Shown: one piece after another, positions 44,481-55,607 of the stretch
Layout of the letters: each line of letters opens with the position of its first letter
Position numbering within the stretch: the stretch's first letter is position 1
Origin: Pyrus communis
Lineage: Eukaryota > Streptophyta > Magnoliopsida > Rosales > Rosaceae
Length of the DNA stretch: 64,000 bases
Reading direction: 5' to 3'
NCBI RefSeq assembly: GCF_963583255.1
Contig: NC_084815.1
Location: 14,741,724 to 14,805,723, forward strand
Position numbers and translations under genes: made by a program
Notes under the pieces: model-generated
Database searches by the model: none
What the model saw: the letters and a program-made list of their open reading frames with translations, nothing else
Told to the model about the DNA's origin: nothing

Positions 44481-46753
44481 ATGTCAATGATATTCCTCAA
44501 TACAACAGAAATCATGATGATCATTGAGTTTACAAAAACGTGCTGCCACTCTAGTTAGTAACCTGTCATTCCAAGAAAAATGCAGAACCATAGAAATCCC
44601 AAGTACGAATAACCTGTACTTGATACTCTATAATTACATATTCATTTATCATGAAACACTATGTTACTACCAGAATCACGATGTTGAGAACTAACAAAAC
44701 AAAACGATAGTTCCTCAAAACAAAAATAGTTCACAAAAAAACTCAATAACGTTGGTAACAAAATCCAACTTTTCTGTCAATTTAGAATATGATAAGAGAA
44801 CAAGTAAAATACGACATACTGTTTACAAATCAAGACCTCTTATTAAAACTTATGAACAAAACTTAAGCAAAATTTACTCTTAAAATATCAACCACTAAAA
44901 CTTCAAATTTTCAATACAAAAGGTAATCTTTTACTCCCACTGATTACAAGAGACAAAATTATATAAATTATTATTACTCCCACTGATTAAAAGAGTAAAA
45001 AAAAAAAAAAAAACTTTATAAATGTCTACAAAACGAAACATATACCTTTCAAATACTCCCATTAGCAAAACATTAGTCATGGGATCTAGAACATAAAATT
45101 TGTGAGTCCAACATCTTTATTCTAGATATCTGTAGGGAATTGACTCTTGTGACTGAAAAATTATACAAAATCATTTGGTTAGTTTTGTTCATCTAACATT
45201 TGATAAAAACAGAAAACTTTAACGGAATGTTTTCTGATTGCAACAAAAACATATATTTCCATAATCATCTTTGGACAGAATCTGATTATATGAGGTTTTC
45301 ACAACTAAAACATAAAATACAAGGGCAAACGTATATAGTTTCAACACTTTTGAGCAGATGAAGTATATACAATCTTGTCAATTCCATGTTTAACCGTTCA
45401 CTGATTTATAGTTGGACTGAATAAGAAAACACTTTTGAGCAGATTAATTATCCATCAATAACATATAAATCACAAGTCCAATTTCTTGAACAACAAACAA
45501 GAATTAATAAGCAAAACACTTTTAAGCAGAATATACTCATTAACCCTTCTTGAATTTCCTGCAAGATTAGTTGCATATATAACAAATAAAATATAAACAA
45601 GTATGATAATGTACGTTTTATCTACCTAAACCATGACCATTAAAAGCATGCAAAATTGATGAGTGTGAAGCCCATAATACATTATTTCTCCCACTTGGGC
45701 AAACACTCAAAATTGCAAGTTTAAACACTAGAGAAAGGCGTTTTCATATAACAAAATATAGGCTAGTTGAATCAATCAAAAACTTATGTAATGACTACAA
45801 ATTTTATTTTATTTTAGCGTATGAGAGAAGACTCACATATGTGTTAAAGATTAGGTCATAAATTAAAATGAAACCTAATAAGAGAATCCAAACTCAAAAT
45901 TTATGTTTTAATTGTAAAACGAAGTCAATTAAAATAAACACTTAGTTATCTCAATAACATCAAATTTTCAACAATAATTTTAATCCAATTTAGAACTCAG
46001 AGAAAATTTTCAACAATAATTTTAATCCAATTTAGATCTCAAAGAAAATTAAGGCAAAAGATTGGTAAATTTACCTACTCATTCTCGATTCTGCAAGATT
46101 CATCATGTAAGTAGTCGAGTTGTGGAGGATCGAACCAATTGCAAATTGCATGATTGTTACACCTTTGGGCAGAAAATAATCATGCAAAGAAAATACATGC
46201 ATAGCTAGCCAAAACATAAAATACACAAAATGCATATAGCTTCAACAACTTTGGCCAGATGAAAATATGTTAGAAGTACTTTATGTTGCTATAATATTAA
46301 TTTATAGTGGTAAATGATTTCCTGAAATTCCCTTTGGGACAAAAGTATTCACCATATAAATTAAAATTCTGATTTTTCAAAATAATCCTTTAGAACAGTA
46401 TTAAATAACCATTTTGTTGGATATTCAATGATTCTCAAAAGATTCAATCAGACACAAAAGTATGTCGTTATTGACATTGAACAATAAAGTTCTCGAAAGA
46501 GGAAGCATGGTTATTCAGTTATTCAATAGGGACCAAAATGATCAATTAGTAAATTGATGCCACTTTCCAATTTTCTCTCAAAAGACAATTATCATCATAA
46601 TCAGAATTGATAACCAAACAAAACATTGGTTTAATCAAAACAAACCAATACATCTTTCAATCAAAATTTAATCAGTGTTGTCTATAAAAGTCATTAGTAT
46701 TGAGAATTTGCATAAAATAAGGACATATTGGAACCATAAACTTATATAATAAT
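44481..46753 (-). other. Copia interior with dispersed short motif
   Basis: No coding frame. A motif whose sense form is 'CTGC-CAAA-GTGTT' recurs: plus-strand instances near 45345 (cacttttgagcagatgaag), 45428, 45508, 46160 (cacctttgggcagaaaat) and 46240 (aactttggccagatgaaa). Two near-identical phrases around 45970 and 46010 (aattttcaacaataatttta) form a local duplication. Confidence 0.55.
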
Positions 46754-48934
46754 TGACACATCCCGACCGAAATCAGGGCGTGCTGGCCGTCACGTGAGGG
46801 TGACGTAGCCATGTGCACAGTGCGGATAATAATAAAGATACGAATAAATAAAAATCAAACTACACACAAAGTAATTAACATACATGTGCAAGCATAAGTG
46901 TGAAAAACAATATTCAAAGCATAGAAAACCTAATGCAGTCTAGAGGAACAAACACTAGCTAAACACACCCAGAGGTGGGTCCTACACTGGTGATAATATG
47001 TCAGATATGCCGTGGATTCCTCGTGAGCCACCAAAAGAGCAATCCAAACTAGAACCTAAAGGGGAGCAAAACAGAAAGTGTGACTGGGCAAAAACAAAGC
47101 TTTTCAAAATCGTTTCATTATCAAAAGTTCTAACCCTTCGCCGTAAAACCTATATAGTTTCCTAGAAAATAGAATATACATATATATAGAAAACATGCTC
47201 AGAAATATGCCATGTCGAATGCCTCCACATAAAATGTAAGTAACCCAGGTAATGTCAAACAATGCAAATAACATGTCAGCCGCAGTCACCTAACATGACC
47301 TGTACGGCTGAATTTAGAGCTCAAATCCCCAACTCACTAACTATACCTGCACACGAGTCGGAACCACCTAAAGTAGTCTGTACGACAGGACTGGGTGTAA
47401 ATAAATACGCTCAAGTGCCACGATCACGTGAAGACTGGACGAATAATCACGGGTCACCTACGAGTCGAAACCATCTATAGTTGTCTGTACAACAGGACTG
47501 TGCACCTAACTTGGATCCAAGATGAGCTTGTGGTGCGGGAGGTGAACATCATGTGAAGGACTGTGCCCTACTCTGGGCGGGAGTACTAACACCGGGGGTG
47601 TAGGTTATGAGCTCTCTACGTATCTCACATAACTACAAATCATCAACATAAACCATAACTTACCTGGCACTTACCTGTGTGTCCGCAACACCAAACATAC
47701 ATATATACAACTACTAATGCGTAAATCAATAGGCAAACGCATTGCATGGCATTTAAAACATATAAACATTCCATATCATTTTCTGGGAAAAACCACAGTA
47801 TATAGGTATATACGGAAAACCAAAAGCCCACTCACTCGTATGTGGAATGGTCGAAACCCCCTTGTCTCGAGTGACTGCGTTCGTCCTCGGGATAGGTCTC
47901 ACTTACATGCAAAACAACTATAAAAACGTCAATTTAAAGCACATAACCAAAACAAGGTAATAACTTCTCATACAATGCTCAAATGGGGTGTGTGAATACA
48001 CCAACGTGATCTACTCAACCTCACAAACATCCCCATATTTTTAAAATAATTTTCTGACCTCCCACGCGCCGCCACACGCCGGCCAAGGCACAGCCAGACG
48101 CGCCGGTCACGGGCGGCCACGTGCCAGGCACACTAACGGCGTTAGTTAACGCCGTCAGGAATATTCCGTTAAAACTAACAGATTTCGTTAAAGTTAACCT
48201 AACACCGTTAAGAATACTCCGTCTAAACTGACGGAATATTCCGTCTTCTTCTCCAGCATACCTCCGGTGCCATTGTCATCGCCAGAAAACCAGAAAATTT
48301 TCAAACCTTCGTTTCTCACTCGTTTTTCAACCAAATTCCATGAAATTGGTACCAAAATGAAACTTACAACAAGTAGAACAAAACCTTACCACTTTCAAGC
48401 CCTGAAATTCACGAAATCATGCCGAAGAAACTTCACAAAATCCGGCCAAACCTGCAACTCACAATCCCGACGTCCAAATCCTTCCAACAAACCACCCCAA
48501 GCTTCCTAAGGACCTCACTAAGCTTCCTACAAGCTTCAAATTCCCTGAAAAACAACATTTCACATGTGCATGAACAGTAACCATAATCGGGGTTTCATGG
48601 TTTAACGTGAAATCGAAGGATTTCCTACCTGAAATGGGTATGGTTGAACTCGTAAGATCCTCACGAACACAAAGATATAGTTTTCCACCTCGATCTACAA
48701 CATTTTCACGGGTTTTGGTACTTGTCTGTACGAAGAAGAAGAGAAAGAGAAAGAGAGAGAGAGAGACGAGACAGGGAGAGTATACGGGAAAAGATGATGG
48801 AGATGAGGATGGATGTGTGGCCCATATGCAACCAGCCAAACCCCCAAAACAGCAACACAAATGACAAATATCCACTAGGGGCAAAAACGTCATTTCACAC
48901 ATATGGTACGAATAATTCGGGACGAGCTATCACA
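46754..48934. mobile_element. Solo LTR, 2.18 kb, perfect target duplication
   Basis: Ends TGACACATCC and GCTATCACA (TG..CA), flanked by the perfect 5-bp duplication ATAAT (46749-46753 and 48935-48939). No internal domain, primer site or second LTR lies between, so it is a solo LTR left by LTR-LTR recombination. Inside are a repeated 'gagtcg-aacca-ct' and 'gtctgtac-acaggact' pair near 47350-47500 and a GA-rich run near 48740-48775. The LTR length suggests a large Ty3 element. Open frames within (47262-47480, 48459-48902) have no recognisable product. Confidence 0.85.
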
Positions 48935-48999
48935 ATAATCGGTACCAATTGATGTGCACAAATCAGTGAAACAGTATCACATATCAAAACTAGTTTTGA

Positions 49000-49575
49000 A
49001 GTACCAAAATTTAGAGTACTACTTTAGTTTGCAAATTCACTAAAAACCCAATTCTCTTTAGATTGTCATGAAAATTTTTAGGTATGCACTAGACATATAT
49101 GGCTACTATTTTTCAAAATTTCATGATTTTTTTTTTTTAATTTTATAAGCGAGCCAAAAATGAATTCAAAAAGAGAGGTGTTGCAGTCAGTACAGACCTG
49201 AGATTACAAATTCACCAAATATTCATTGTTTATCCGATATGGATGAAAATTTTCAAACAATAAGTAAACATACAAATATATTAATTTCCAAAATTCCATA
49301 ATTTTTGAGACTTTACAAGCGTACTAAAAGAAAATACGAAATGAGATGTACTACAGAAACGGCAAAAATTGTGCAGTACATACCAGAGGCTAAATAATTC
49401 ACCAAAAAGTCAATTTTTTCTCCAATGCATATGAAAATTTCCAGAAATTAAGTAGACATATATATTTACTGTCAACCAAAGTTCCATAATTTTTTGCAAT
49501 CTTAAAAGTGGGCTAAAAATAAAATCGAAATGGAATGTGCTGCAAAAACTGTGCAAATTCTAAAAGTTCATGAAT
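49000..49575 (-). repeat. Three degenerate tandem units of about 185 bp
   Basis: Units start near 49010, 49205 and 49390. Each contains, in order, 'aaattcac-aaa', a 'catatgaaaattt' variant, 'agacatatat', 'aaa-ttccataatttttt', 'taagcg-g-taaaaa' and 'tgctgca-aa'. Noncoding, in the copia interior. Confidence 0.6.
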
Positions 49576-50569
49576 TTATGATACTAAAAGTTCATGAATT
49601 TATGAGGTACATTGATATAGCAAAATAATGTCACAAATTATCACAAATAGACTACGGTGCAAAATTCCAGCAACATAGTGTCACGCTTAAAATTTAACAA
49701 TAAATCAATTTCTTGTGCGAAAGATTGTGAACAATTTTTTTCATGTACAGAATTCATTAAATAACATAACATGACATAATTTCGTCAAAATTGGAGTTAG
49801 GAAAATTTATCAAATTATTGTTCTAGAGCTTTGAGTGAAATTTACAAAATCTTCTAATCGATTTAGTTGGAACCAAAAGCTTAATTTCAATTCAACCAAA
49901 TGAGATAGAGATTAAATTGCGAAGAACAATTTCATACCTTTCCAGAGAGAATTTGTAATGAAAAACGCCGAATAGAGCCAAAAGCCGCCGGAAAAATATT
50001 TGCGTCTCAAGCTTATGTTAATCAGTTGAACCTCTAATCAAGAACCATTAAGCAAACACTCACATGGTTCATCCAAAATAAAATCAATCATCAATTTATC
50101 TGTCAAGTCGTTTAGTGATAGATAAATGATATTGATTCCTAAAGTTTTACTTCATTTGTTGAAGTCTAATACTTCTTCTATTTGATGCCATTCTGCAAGC
50201 ATTTCTTCCGAGGAAGATTTGTACAAGCATGTATATGTATGTATACGTTAATTAATTAGGGATGGAAGCAATTAGTCAATATGCAAAGTACCATTTTTGA
50301 TACTTGTGAAATATGCAACAAGTTTACAACAAACTCATTCAGGATTGCGGAAGCATTTAACCAGGATCATCCAAGTGTTTTCATTACTCTGAATTGATGT
50401 ACTTCTCTGCATAAATGTAACAAACACAACTCGAAGAATACCATGTAATTATTCATCATGCAATTGATTTTAAAAGAAATTGCAGATGAATTGGTCAGAG
50501 TAAAGCGAAAGCATTAATTTAACCAGAATCAAATATATATACCTCAGTTCCTTTAGTAAAAATAAAGAA

Positions 50570-50626
50570 CCCTAGCCACGTTGGGTGGCTCTGATACCCT
50601 AGCCACGTTGGGTGGCTCTGATACCA
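50570..50626 (-). other. Duplicated tRNA-Met primer-binding region
   Basis: Sense TGGTATCAGAGCC (plus 50614-50626), two bases from the LTR, matches the 3' end of initiator tRNA-Met, the usual copia primer. A 27-bp unit (ccctagccacgttgggtggc plus tctgata) is present twice in tandem, 50570-50596 and 50597-50623, so a second, near-complete primer site (ggctctgatacc) sits 27 bases inside. Confidence 0.85.
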
Positions 50627-50628
50627 CA

Positions 50629-51159
50629 TGTAAAAATTAATATGCACACACAGGCCATCAACATAATCAACGTAGTGATAGGATTACATCCACGAACAAC
50701 CTCAATACATAACCCTATTTGCAATCTGCAAGGGCGACTTACCTGATGTTGCTGCCATTGAATGAACAAGTGAATCAGTCTTCTACTTCCAGCACACAGC
50801 GATGACCTCCACTAGTAAATAGGGTTTAGTTCTCAAGAGTCTTATTGTGTGGAAGCAGGGACTTCTTCAATATGTATATATATACCAAATTATCCTATCA
50901 GAGTTCCACTAATACTGGCCTATTATCAGTAGTGATAAACTCTATCCTCATAACAAATTCAAGTCCCATCATGATTCTTATCTCTCAGTAAATACTTGAT
51001 AAGTACTCCTTTTAGATTGGTTGCTCAATAATTAAACTCCACAACTCCTATTATATCAAGGATATGAAATTCCTTCAACCACACAACTCGCATAATCAGT
51101 TTACGTGTAATTCAAGAAATCTAGTTGTTATCTCATTGTCATTCACACATTGTCTAACA
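50629..51159 (-). repeat. 5' LTR of the non-coding copia
   Basis: 531 bp, plus-strand ends TGTAAAAATT and GTCTAACA. Matches 43965-44467 closely. Confidence 0.88.
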
Positions 51160-51555
51160 ATACAAACTCTCATGAATAGTATTTTTAAGGGAGTTCAAAA
51201 TAAAAAAAATTCATAATCATTAATGTATAAGTCTGAAAGATATGAAAGCATAATAAATGTTTATAATTGCATCCTTAATGCTGAGACGATGGTTACATGG
51301 TCGTTTAGATTTTTAAAACCCTCCAAATCTCATGAACAGTGTTTTTCATTTGCGTGCAAAATTAATAATAATTATTATAGAAGTGTGCAAAATGTAATCA
51401 CTCATAATGAAAAGCGTTACAATTTTCATGAACGGGTAACAGGTCGGGTCATATTACCCGTTTACTTTAACGGGTATTACATGACATGACCTGTTAAGAT
51501 ATTGGGTATGACATGAAAACGACACGAACACGAATGCCAGGTCTATAGATGCATG

Positions 51556-52565
51556 TAGACCTGTAAATGGGTCAGGTTTATTAGGTTTGGATCTAGTTAA
51601 ATTCGATTCGTTAATTTAACGAGTTATTCAAACTCAATCCGTTAAGCTAACGGATCATCTGAACTCAACTCGTTAAGCTAATAGATCACCTGTTTCACCT
51701 TTTTGAACCTTATCCCCTCTTCTTCAATCCTCGTCAGCACTCCGGCAGTCGCTTCCAAATCACCAGAGAAACAGTACCCCATCAGCAGATAATTAAAAGT
51801 TGGCACATCCGACGGGGCTCCAACTCTCCTCATCAGATCCACCACCCCCCACGCGTCGTTCATCCTCTTCTTCTAGGTAACCACATTAAGAATCGGGTGA
51901 AAGGTGCAGGCGTTAAAGCCATAGTCGCAACACGCAGCGCCTCATCGACCCTCTCGATCTTACAGAGACGCGAGATGAGTGAGTCATACGCGCTCTTGCG
52001 GGTGAACCCCCGTTCGAGAAGCAGTAGGGTTTTGGTGAGGTCGTCGAGTATGGAGAGAAAATAGTAGGTGTTGGTGGTGTTGTAGCAGTGGTCCTTGACG
52101 CGCTTGTTGAGGAGGTAGTGGAGGTTTTCGAATTCTCTGGAGTGGCCAACGGCGATGACCAGGTTGTCGTAGTAGGCAGTGGTAGGCACGTCAGGGAAAG
52201 GGCTTAGGGTAGGGTTTTAGGTCGAGAAGAAACGGGCGGCGAAGGTGAGGACAAATCGGGAATTTTGGTGTTTATAGGGGATTTGACGTAGGAGCGACAT
52301 GGTGGCCGGTTTGAAGGGCAAAGTCCTGCACATCTCACTGCAGTCAATCGGATTTCAGTTGAGGGTTTTCTATTAGGACTATTGAAATTATACAAAATTC
52401 CTTAATAACGTGTGGTTAACAGGTTTCGTGGGTTCATCCAAAATAACCCATTATTTAACGGGTTAACCCGTTAATCACCCGACCCGTTTATCACTCATTC
52501 GACTACTAATTTTAACGGATCAGATCAGGTCAGGTTAACGAGTCTAGTTGAAAATGCCAAGTCTA
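51556..52565. mobile_element. Second hAT-type element carrying a PPR fragment
   Basis: Ends TAGACCTG and CAAGTCTA (reverse TAGACTTG), flanked by gatgcatg (51548-51555) and gctgcatg (52566-52573), an 8-bp duplication with one change. About 1 kb. Subterminal ACCCGTTAA-type words on both sides surround a minus-strand PPR gene fragment. It sits directly beside the first hAT element. Confidence 0.6.
51690..52301 (-). pseudogene. Pentatricopeptide-repeat (PPR) gene fragment
   Basis: From the ATG at 52301 the minus strand reads MSLLRQIPYKHQNSRFVLTF, a likely organelle-targeting start, then a stop at codon 28. The frame continues as PTTAYYDNLVIAVGHSREFE, NTYYFLSILDDLTK, RKSAYDSLISRLCKIERVDE. A frameshift near 51910 leads to WGVVDLMRRVGAPSDVPTFN, YLLMGYCFSGDLEATAGVLT. 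Several 35-residue PPR units are recognisable (YDSLISRLCK..RVDEAL; TFNYLLMGYC..GDLEAT). PPR proteins bind organellar RNA. With a stop, a shift and no C-terminal half, it is a pseudogene, probably captured by the hAT element. Confidence 0.75.
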
Positions 52566-52573
52566 GCTGCATG

Positions 52574-53055
52574 CCAGCTTTGTCTTCATTGTAAGACCAC
52601 TTTGGCTATGTCAATGTCGGTTTGGTCGTTCGTTCACAACTCCATTGCCTTCCCAATCTAGACGAACTGAAAAAGGTTAACAAAATGGGAAAGGACCAAT
52701 GGTGTAATTTAAGTTGAATTTGAAACTGGAATAATTATTATTTAAGTTTAGGCACGAAAATGTAACTCGTGTTGTAGTTATGAGCATTATTCTTCGTTAC
52801 ACCGACCTTGTTCAATCCTATGGTAAGAAAATATAATAAATTTATAGAAAAGATATTCCCTTAATTTATAGAAAATTATGTATTAATCCTTAAATACGAT
52901 GAAGTTTAGATTAATGTATGTTACAAAATTCAAAATTGAGTTTAGTCCTTTGGTTTTATTTAATGTCAGCATTGTTATTCCATGTCATTTTTTTTTTTTG
53001 GTAATTTCATGATTTTTTTTTTCTAAGTCTACTATAATTCATTATAAAATATTAT
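52574..53055. other. Spacer right of the hAT pair
   Basis: Unclassified sequence with poly-T runs near 52990 and 53015; no coding frame. Confidence 0.35.
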
Positions 53056-53059
53056 AGTA

Positions 53060-53220
53060 CACATATTTAGGTACATTAACTCATCACAAATAAATTTCAG
53101 TACAAATGTTTAGGTACATAAATTCACTATAATATAGTTCGGTACAAACATTTAGGTACGTTAATTCATTATAATATATTTCGGTAAGTACAAACATTTC
53201 AGTATAAACAAGTCAATTTA
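53060..53220. repeat. Short tandem repeat, about 45-50 bp unit
   Basis: Three to four degenerate units built from 'atttaggtacattaattca', 'tataatatatttc' and 'ggtacaaac'. AT-rich, noncoding. Confidence 0.6.
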
Positions 53221-53272
53221 ATATATTTGGTACATTCATTTTTGTACACTTATGTACTTACATATTTTTCAT

Positions 53273-53492
53273 GGAGGTGAATTGTTTGCCCTCTCATTTC
53301 CATACTCTCCCCATGCCCTCCCATGATGTGTGATCACGGTTAAGCCACATCAACATTTTATATTAATTTTTTATAGAAATAATAAAACAAAAAGTAATAG
53401 GAATATAAAATGTTGACGTGGCTTAACCGTGACCACACAAACAGAAGGGTATGGGGAGAGTACGGAAATGGGAGGGCAGACAATCCACCTTC
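53273..53492. mobile_element. Mutator-type fold-back MITE
   Basis: 220 bp, almost entirely two inverted arms of about 90 bp (left ggaggtgaattgtttgccct ...; right, reversed, gaaggtggattgtctgccct ...) that share tactctccccat and ggttaagccac. Flanked by a perfect 9-bp duplication ATTTTTCAT (53264-53272, 53493-53501), the Mutator hallmark. No ORF. Confidence 0.8.
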
Positions 53493-53589
53493 ATTTTTCA
53501 TATGTGTCACTAATGTTTTCTCATTTAAATTTACTTATAATTGGAAGAACTAAAATGTAGGACCATGATTTTTCAGGGCAAAGTAAGGC

Positions 53590-54165
53590 AGATTGGAATA
53601 TGAATACCTCAGAAGTCCGGTCATGAACTCATCATATTCCGCAACAGAGTTACACAAACGGAGCAATAATGCCACCATCATCCTATTCTGGAGCAGTGTG
53701 TGAAGTCTGATAACTTCACTAAGATTGACCATGCTTATTCCGCAAGGTACAAAAATCTGATCCAGTAAGGAATCAGCCAGTTTTCCTATATTCTTGGAAT
53801 TCTTACAATCTAAGGATTGACGTGCGCCACAAGTAATCATACTTCTAAAAAGATGCAATATCTACTCCTAGATACCCTTTGGGATTCTCTTGGTTTAATA
53901 TGAATTTCATATCCTAAAATGCCTTTATCTCGACTGCTATAAATACACCATTCTAGGATTCATTTCTGGTAACGCAATTATTTCACACTTACTTTCTTGC
54001 ATACAGCTTGAATCTCATATATTTGCTTGCTAACTTGACCGTCAAAGAGCCTTTGGCCGGCACTCTCCCTACCTTCGATCTTTGGCTGTTTACGGTGTTT
54101 ACTGTCTTGTAGGTTAAATGAGTGTGTGCATCTCCTCCACACACGGTGGTGCATAAATTTGATTC
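53590..54165 (+). repeat. LTR relic followed by a primer-site-like motif
   Basis: Same family as 1380-1865 (gccacaagtaatcat, aaagatgcaatatctac, ataaatacacc, taacgcaatta, gaccgtcaaagagcct). It ends near 'gattccaaga', and 'attggtgtttttcattaag' follows at 54171-54189, close to the primer-site motif after the LTR at 6646. Only one LTR is present. Confidence 0.5.
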
Positions 54166-54273
54166 CAAGAATTGGTGTTTTTCATTAAGATAGTTGATCT
54201 CATATTCCACCTAACCAAATCACTCTACCACAGGCTCGTCTACAAAAGAAAGTTCAACTAACGCTAACGTTAG

Positions 54274-54909
54274 GTGTGGTTAGAGTCGGTGGCAACCCAT
54301 TGTCTTGCTTTCCTTCCCGATCTCTCGTCTTCCATCCCTCTTTCTGTCCCTTTCACCAATATGATCCCCAAACTCCAATTCCACTTCAATTCCTCTATCT
54401 CCATCTCTCACCACTCCATTTGCTCCATTTCCGTCTCCCACCACTTTGATTCCTTCCGTCCTCCACGATCTACAATCACATTTCTTAACCGACTTTTATC
54501 GCGGGTTTATTAGAAAGTGTATAGCGTTTTAACTCGAGTGTTCACACCACCACCTTCCTCTTGTTTGCCTTTATTGGCTCTGTCGCCGGTGGGTTCTATT
54601 TTCCCATTGGATTTAGTGGTTTTGTGGGTGTGGATTTTGTCATATTGCTTGCAGGATGATAGAGCACTGATTTCCTTCATCCATGGGGCTTTGATTGGTG
54701 GGATCGCAGGTCAGATTGAGTTAGTGGCTTTAGGGTATTCTAGCGGCGGCGGGGGCAACAAGTTTCTAGGATTTTCATGTTTTGTTTTTTTGTTTGTGTT
54801 GGCTCCAAATCTTGTTTTGAGCTCTATTTTTTGTGTTGCTGAGGTCCATTTCATTGTTTTGTGCTTGACTTGTACTTGGGCCTCTGCTTATGTACATTCT
54901 CTTTGTTAG
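54274..54909 (+). other. Two adjacent unrecognised open frames
   Basis: 54274-54513 (79 residues, Ser/His-rich, transit-peptide-like composition) and 54517-54909 (130 residues) are separated by one codon. The second has DDRALISFIHGALIGGIAGQ, a hydrophobic Gly-patterned helix, and a further hydrophobic stretch LVLAPNLVLSSIFCV-like near its end. The bias looks more gene-like than the surroundings, but I recognise no family. It may be a fragment of a plastid membrane protein gene or chance. Low confidence that it is translated. Confidence 0.25.
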
Positions 54910-55360
54910 TAATAAAATTTGCCTTTGACTTAAAAAAGGACTTCGAAGTTGAATAAGCACTTTCTTTATAAAATATAATCTGTTATTTTTCGATTATAGT
55001 GTTGTGCCATAAATTTAGAAAGAGAAGAGAAAGAAAATAGCTTGATGAATTGTGTGATTGATATTCCCCATGCCTTTTGACTTTATTTATAGGTAGAGAG
55101 AAGCTTGTTCCCCAAATAATACAAACACTAATAAGAAAGATCTTCTAGGTCTCATACGATTCTTAGGCCATCTCCAACTAAGGGCTGGCCATAGCCCAGA
55201 GGGCTCGTTTTAGCCCTCTGACCCTCCAAGATATTAATATTTTAATGAACAGTACAAGGCCATATTTGCTTTCGTCTCGTTTTAGCCCTGTCACAAAAAA
55301 TCATCTCCAACCGAGGGCCATAAGGCCAAACATAATTTATTATTTAAAAACTACAACTTA

Positions 55361-55410
55361 AATTCAAATCCAACGGCTAAGTGACGTCAGCTAGCCGTTG
55401 GATTTGAATT
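55361..55410. repeat. Palindrome 1 around TGACGTCA
   Basis: 19-bp arms (aattcaaatccaacggcta) with a 12-base loop agtgacgtcagc. Confidence 0.85.
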
Positions 55411-55490
55411 TTTTTTTGCTATAAATAGGGTGGATATTGGGCTATAATTCACACAACTTTGAATTCAATCTCTTTCAATTCAAGTTTGCA

Positions 55491-55607
55491 ATGAATTACA
55501 ACTTTAGATTCTCTTCGGATTCCAACTGGGGGTCCTCATTCAATTCCAAATTGGAAGCAAAATGGGCGCAAATGAAACGAGAAGATGAGGAAAATGGGCA
55601 CAAATAG
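55491..55607 (+). pseudogene. Start of a Harbinger-element ORF, truncated
   Basis: A 38-codon frame: MNYNFRFSSDSNWGSSFNSK, LEAKWAQMKREDEENGHK, then a stop, placed about 65 bases after a TATA box. A Ser/Asn-rich start followed by an acidic-basic helix is common at the beginning of proteins of plant PIF/Harbinger elements. The rest is replaced by A-rich repeats of 'gaaaaaaatagaagttatag' type. Below usual ORF length cut-offs. Confidence 0.4.

Larger units (their letters stand above)
43965..51159 (-). mobile_element. Non-coding copia-type element (LARD-like)
   Basis: LTRs at 43965-44467 and 50629-51159, perfect 5-bp target duplication ATACA (43960-43964, 51160-51164), a tRNA-Met type primer site beside the right LTR and a purine tract (sense aagtgggagaa) beside the left one, so it reads on the minus strand. 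After removal of a solo LTR (46754-48934) the interior is about 4 kb, AT-rich, with no gag, protease, integrase or reverse transcriptase frame that I can read. It would depend on proteins made by other elements. Confidence 0.85.
43432..51545. mobile_element. hAT-type element, interrupted by a copia insertion
   Basis: Terminal repeats TAGACCTG (left) and CAGGTCTA (right), followed inward by 'acgattcgttaacacg' and, reversed from the right, 'ttcgtgttcgtgtcg'. The 8-bp flanks are tagctgca (43424-43431) and tagatgca (51546-51553), one change. Removing the copia (43965-51159 plus its 5-bp duplication) leaves about 914 bp with no transposase, a non-autonomous hAT. The inner sequence has repeated ACCCGTTA-type words. 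Confidence 0.7.

Noticed and set aside
48459..48902. 147-residue ORF on the minus strand
   Set aside because: Lies inside the solo LTR and includes a GA/CT microsatellite; no domain.
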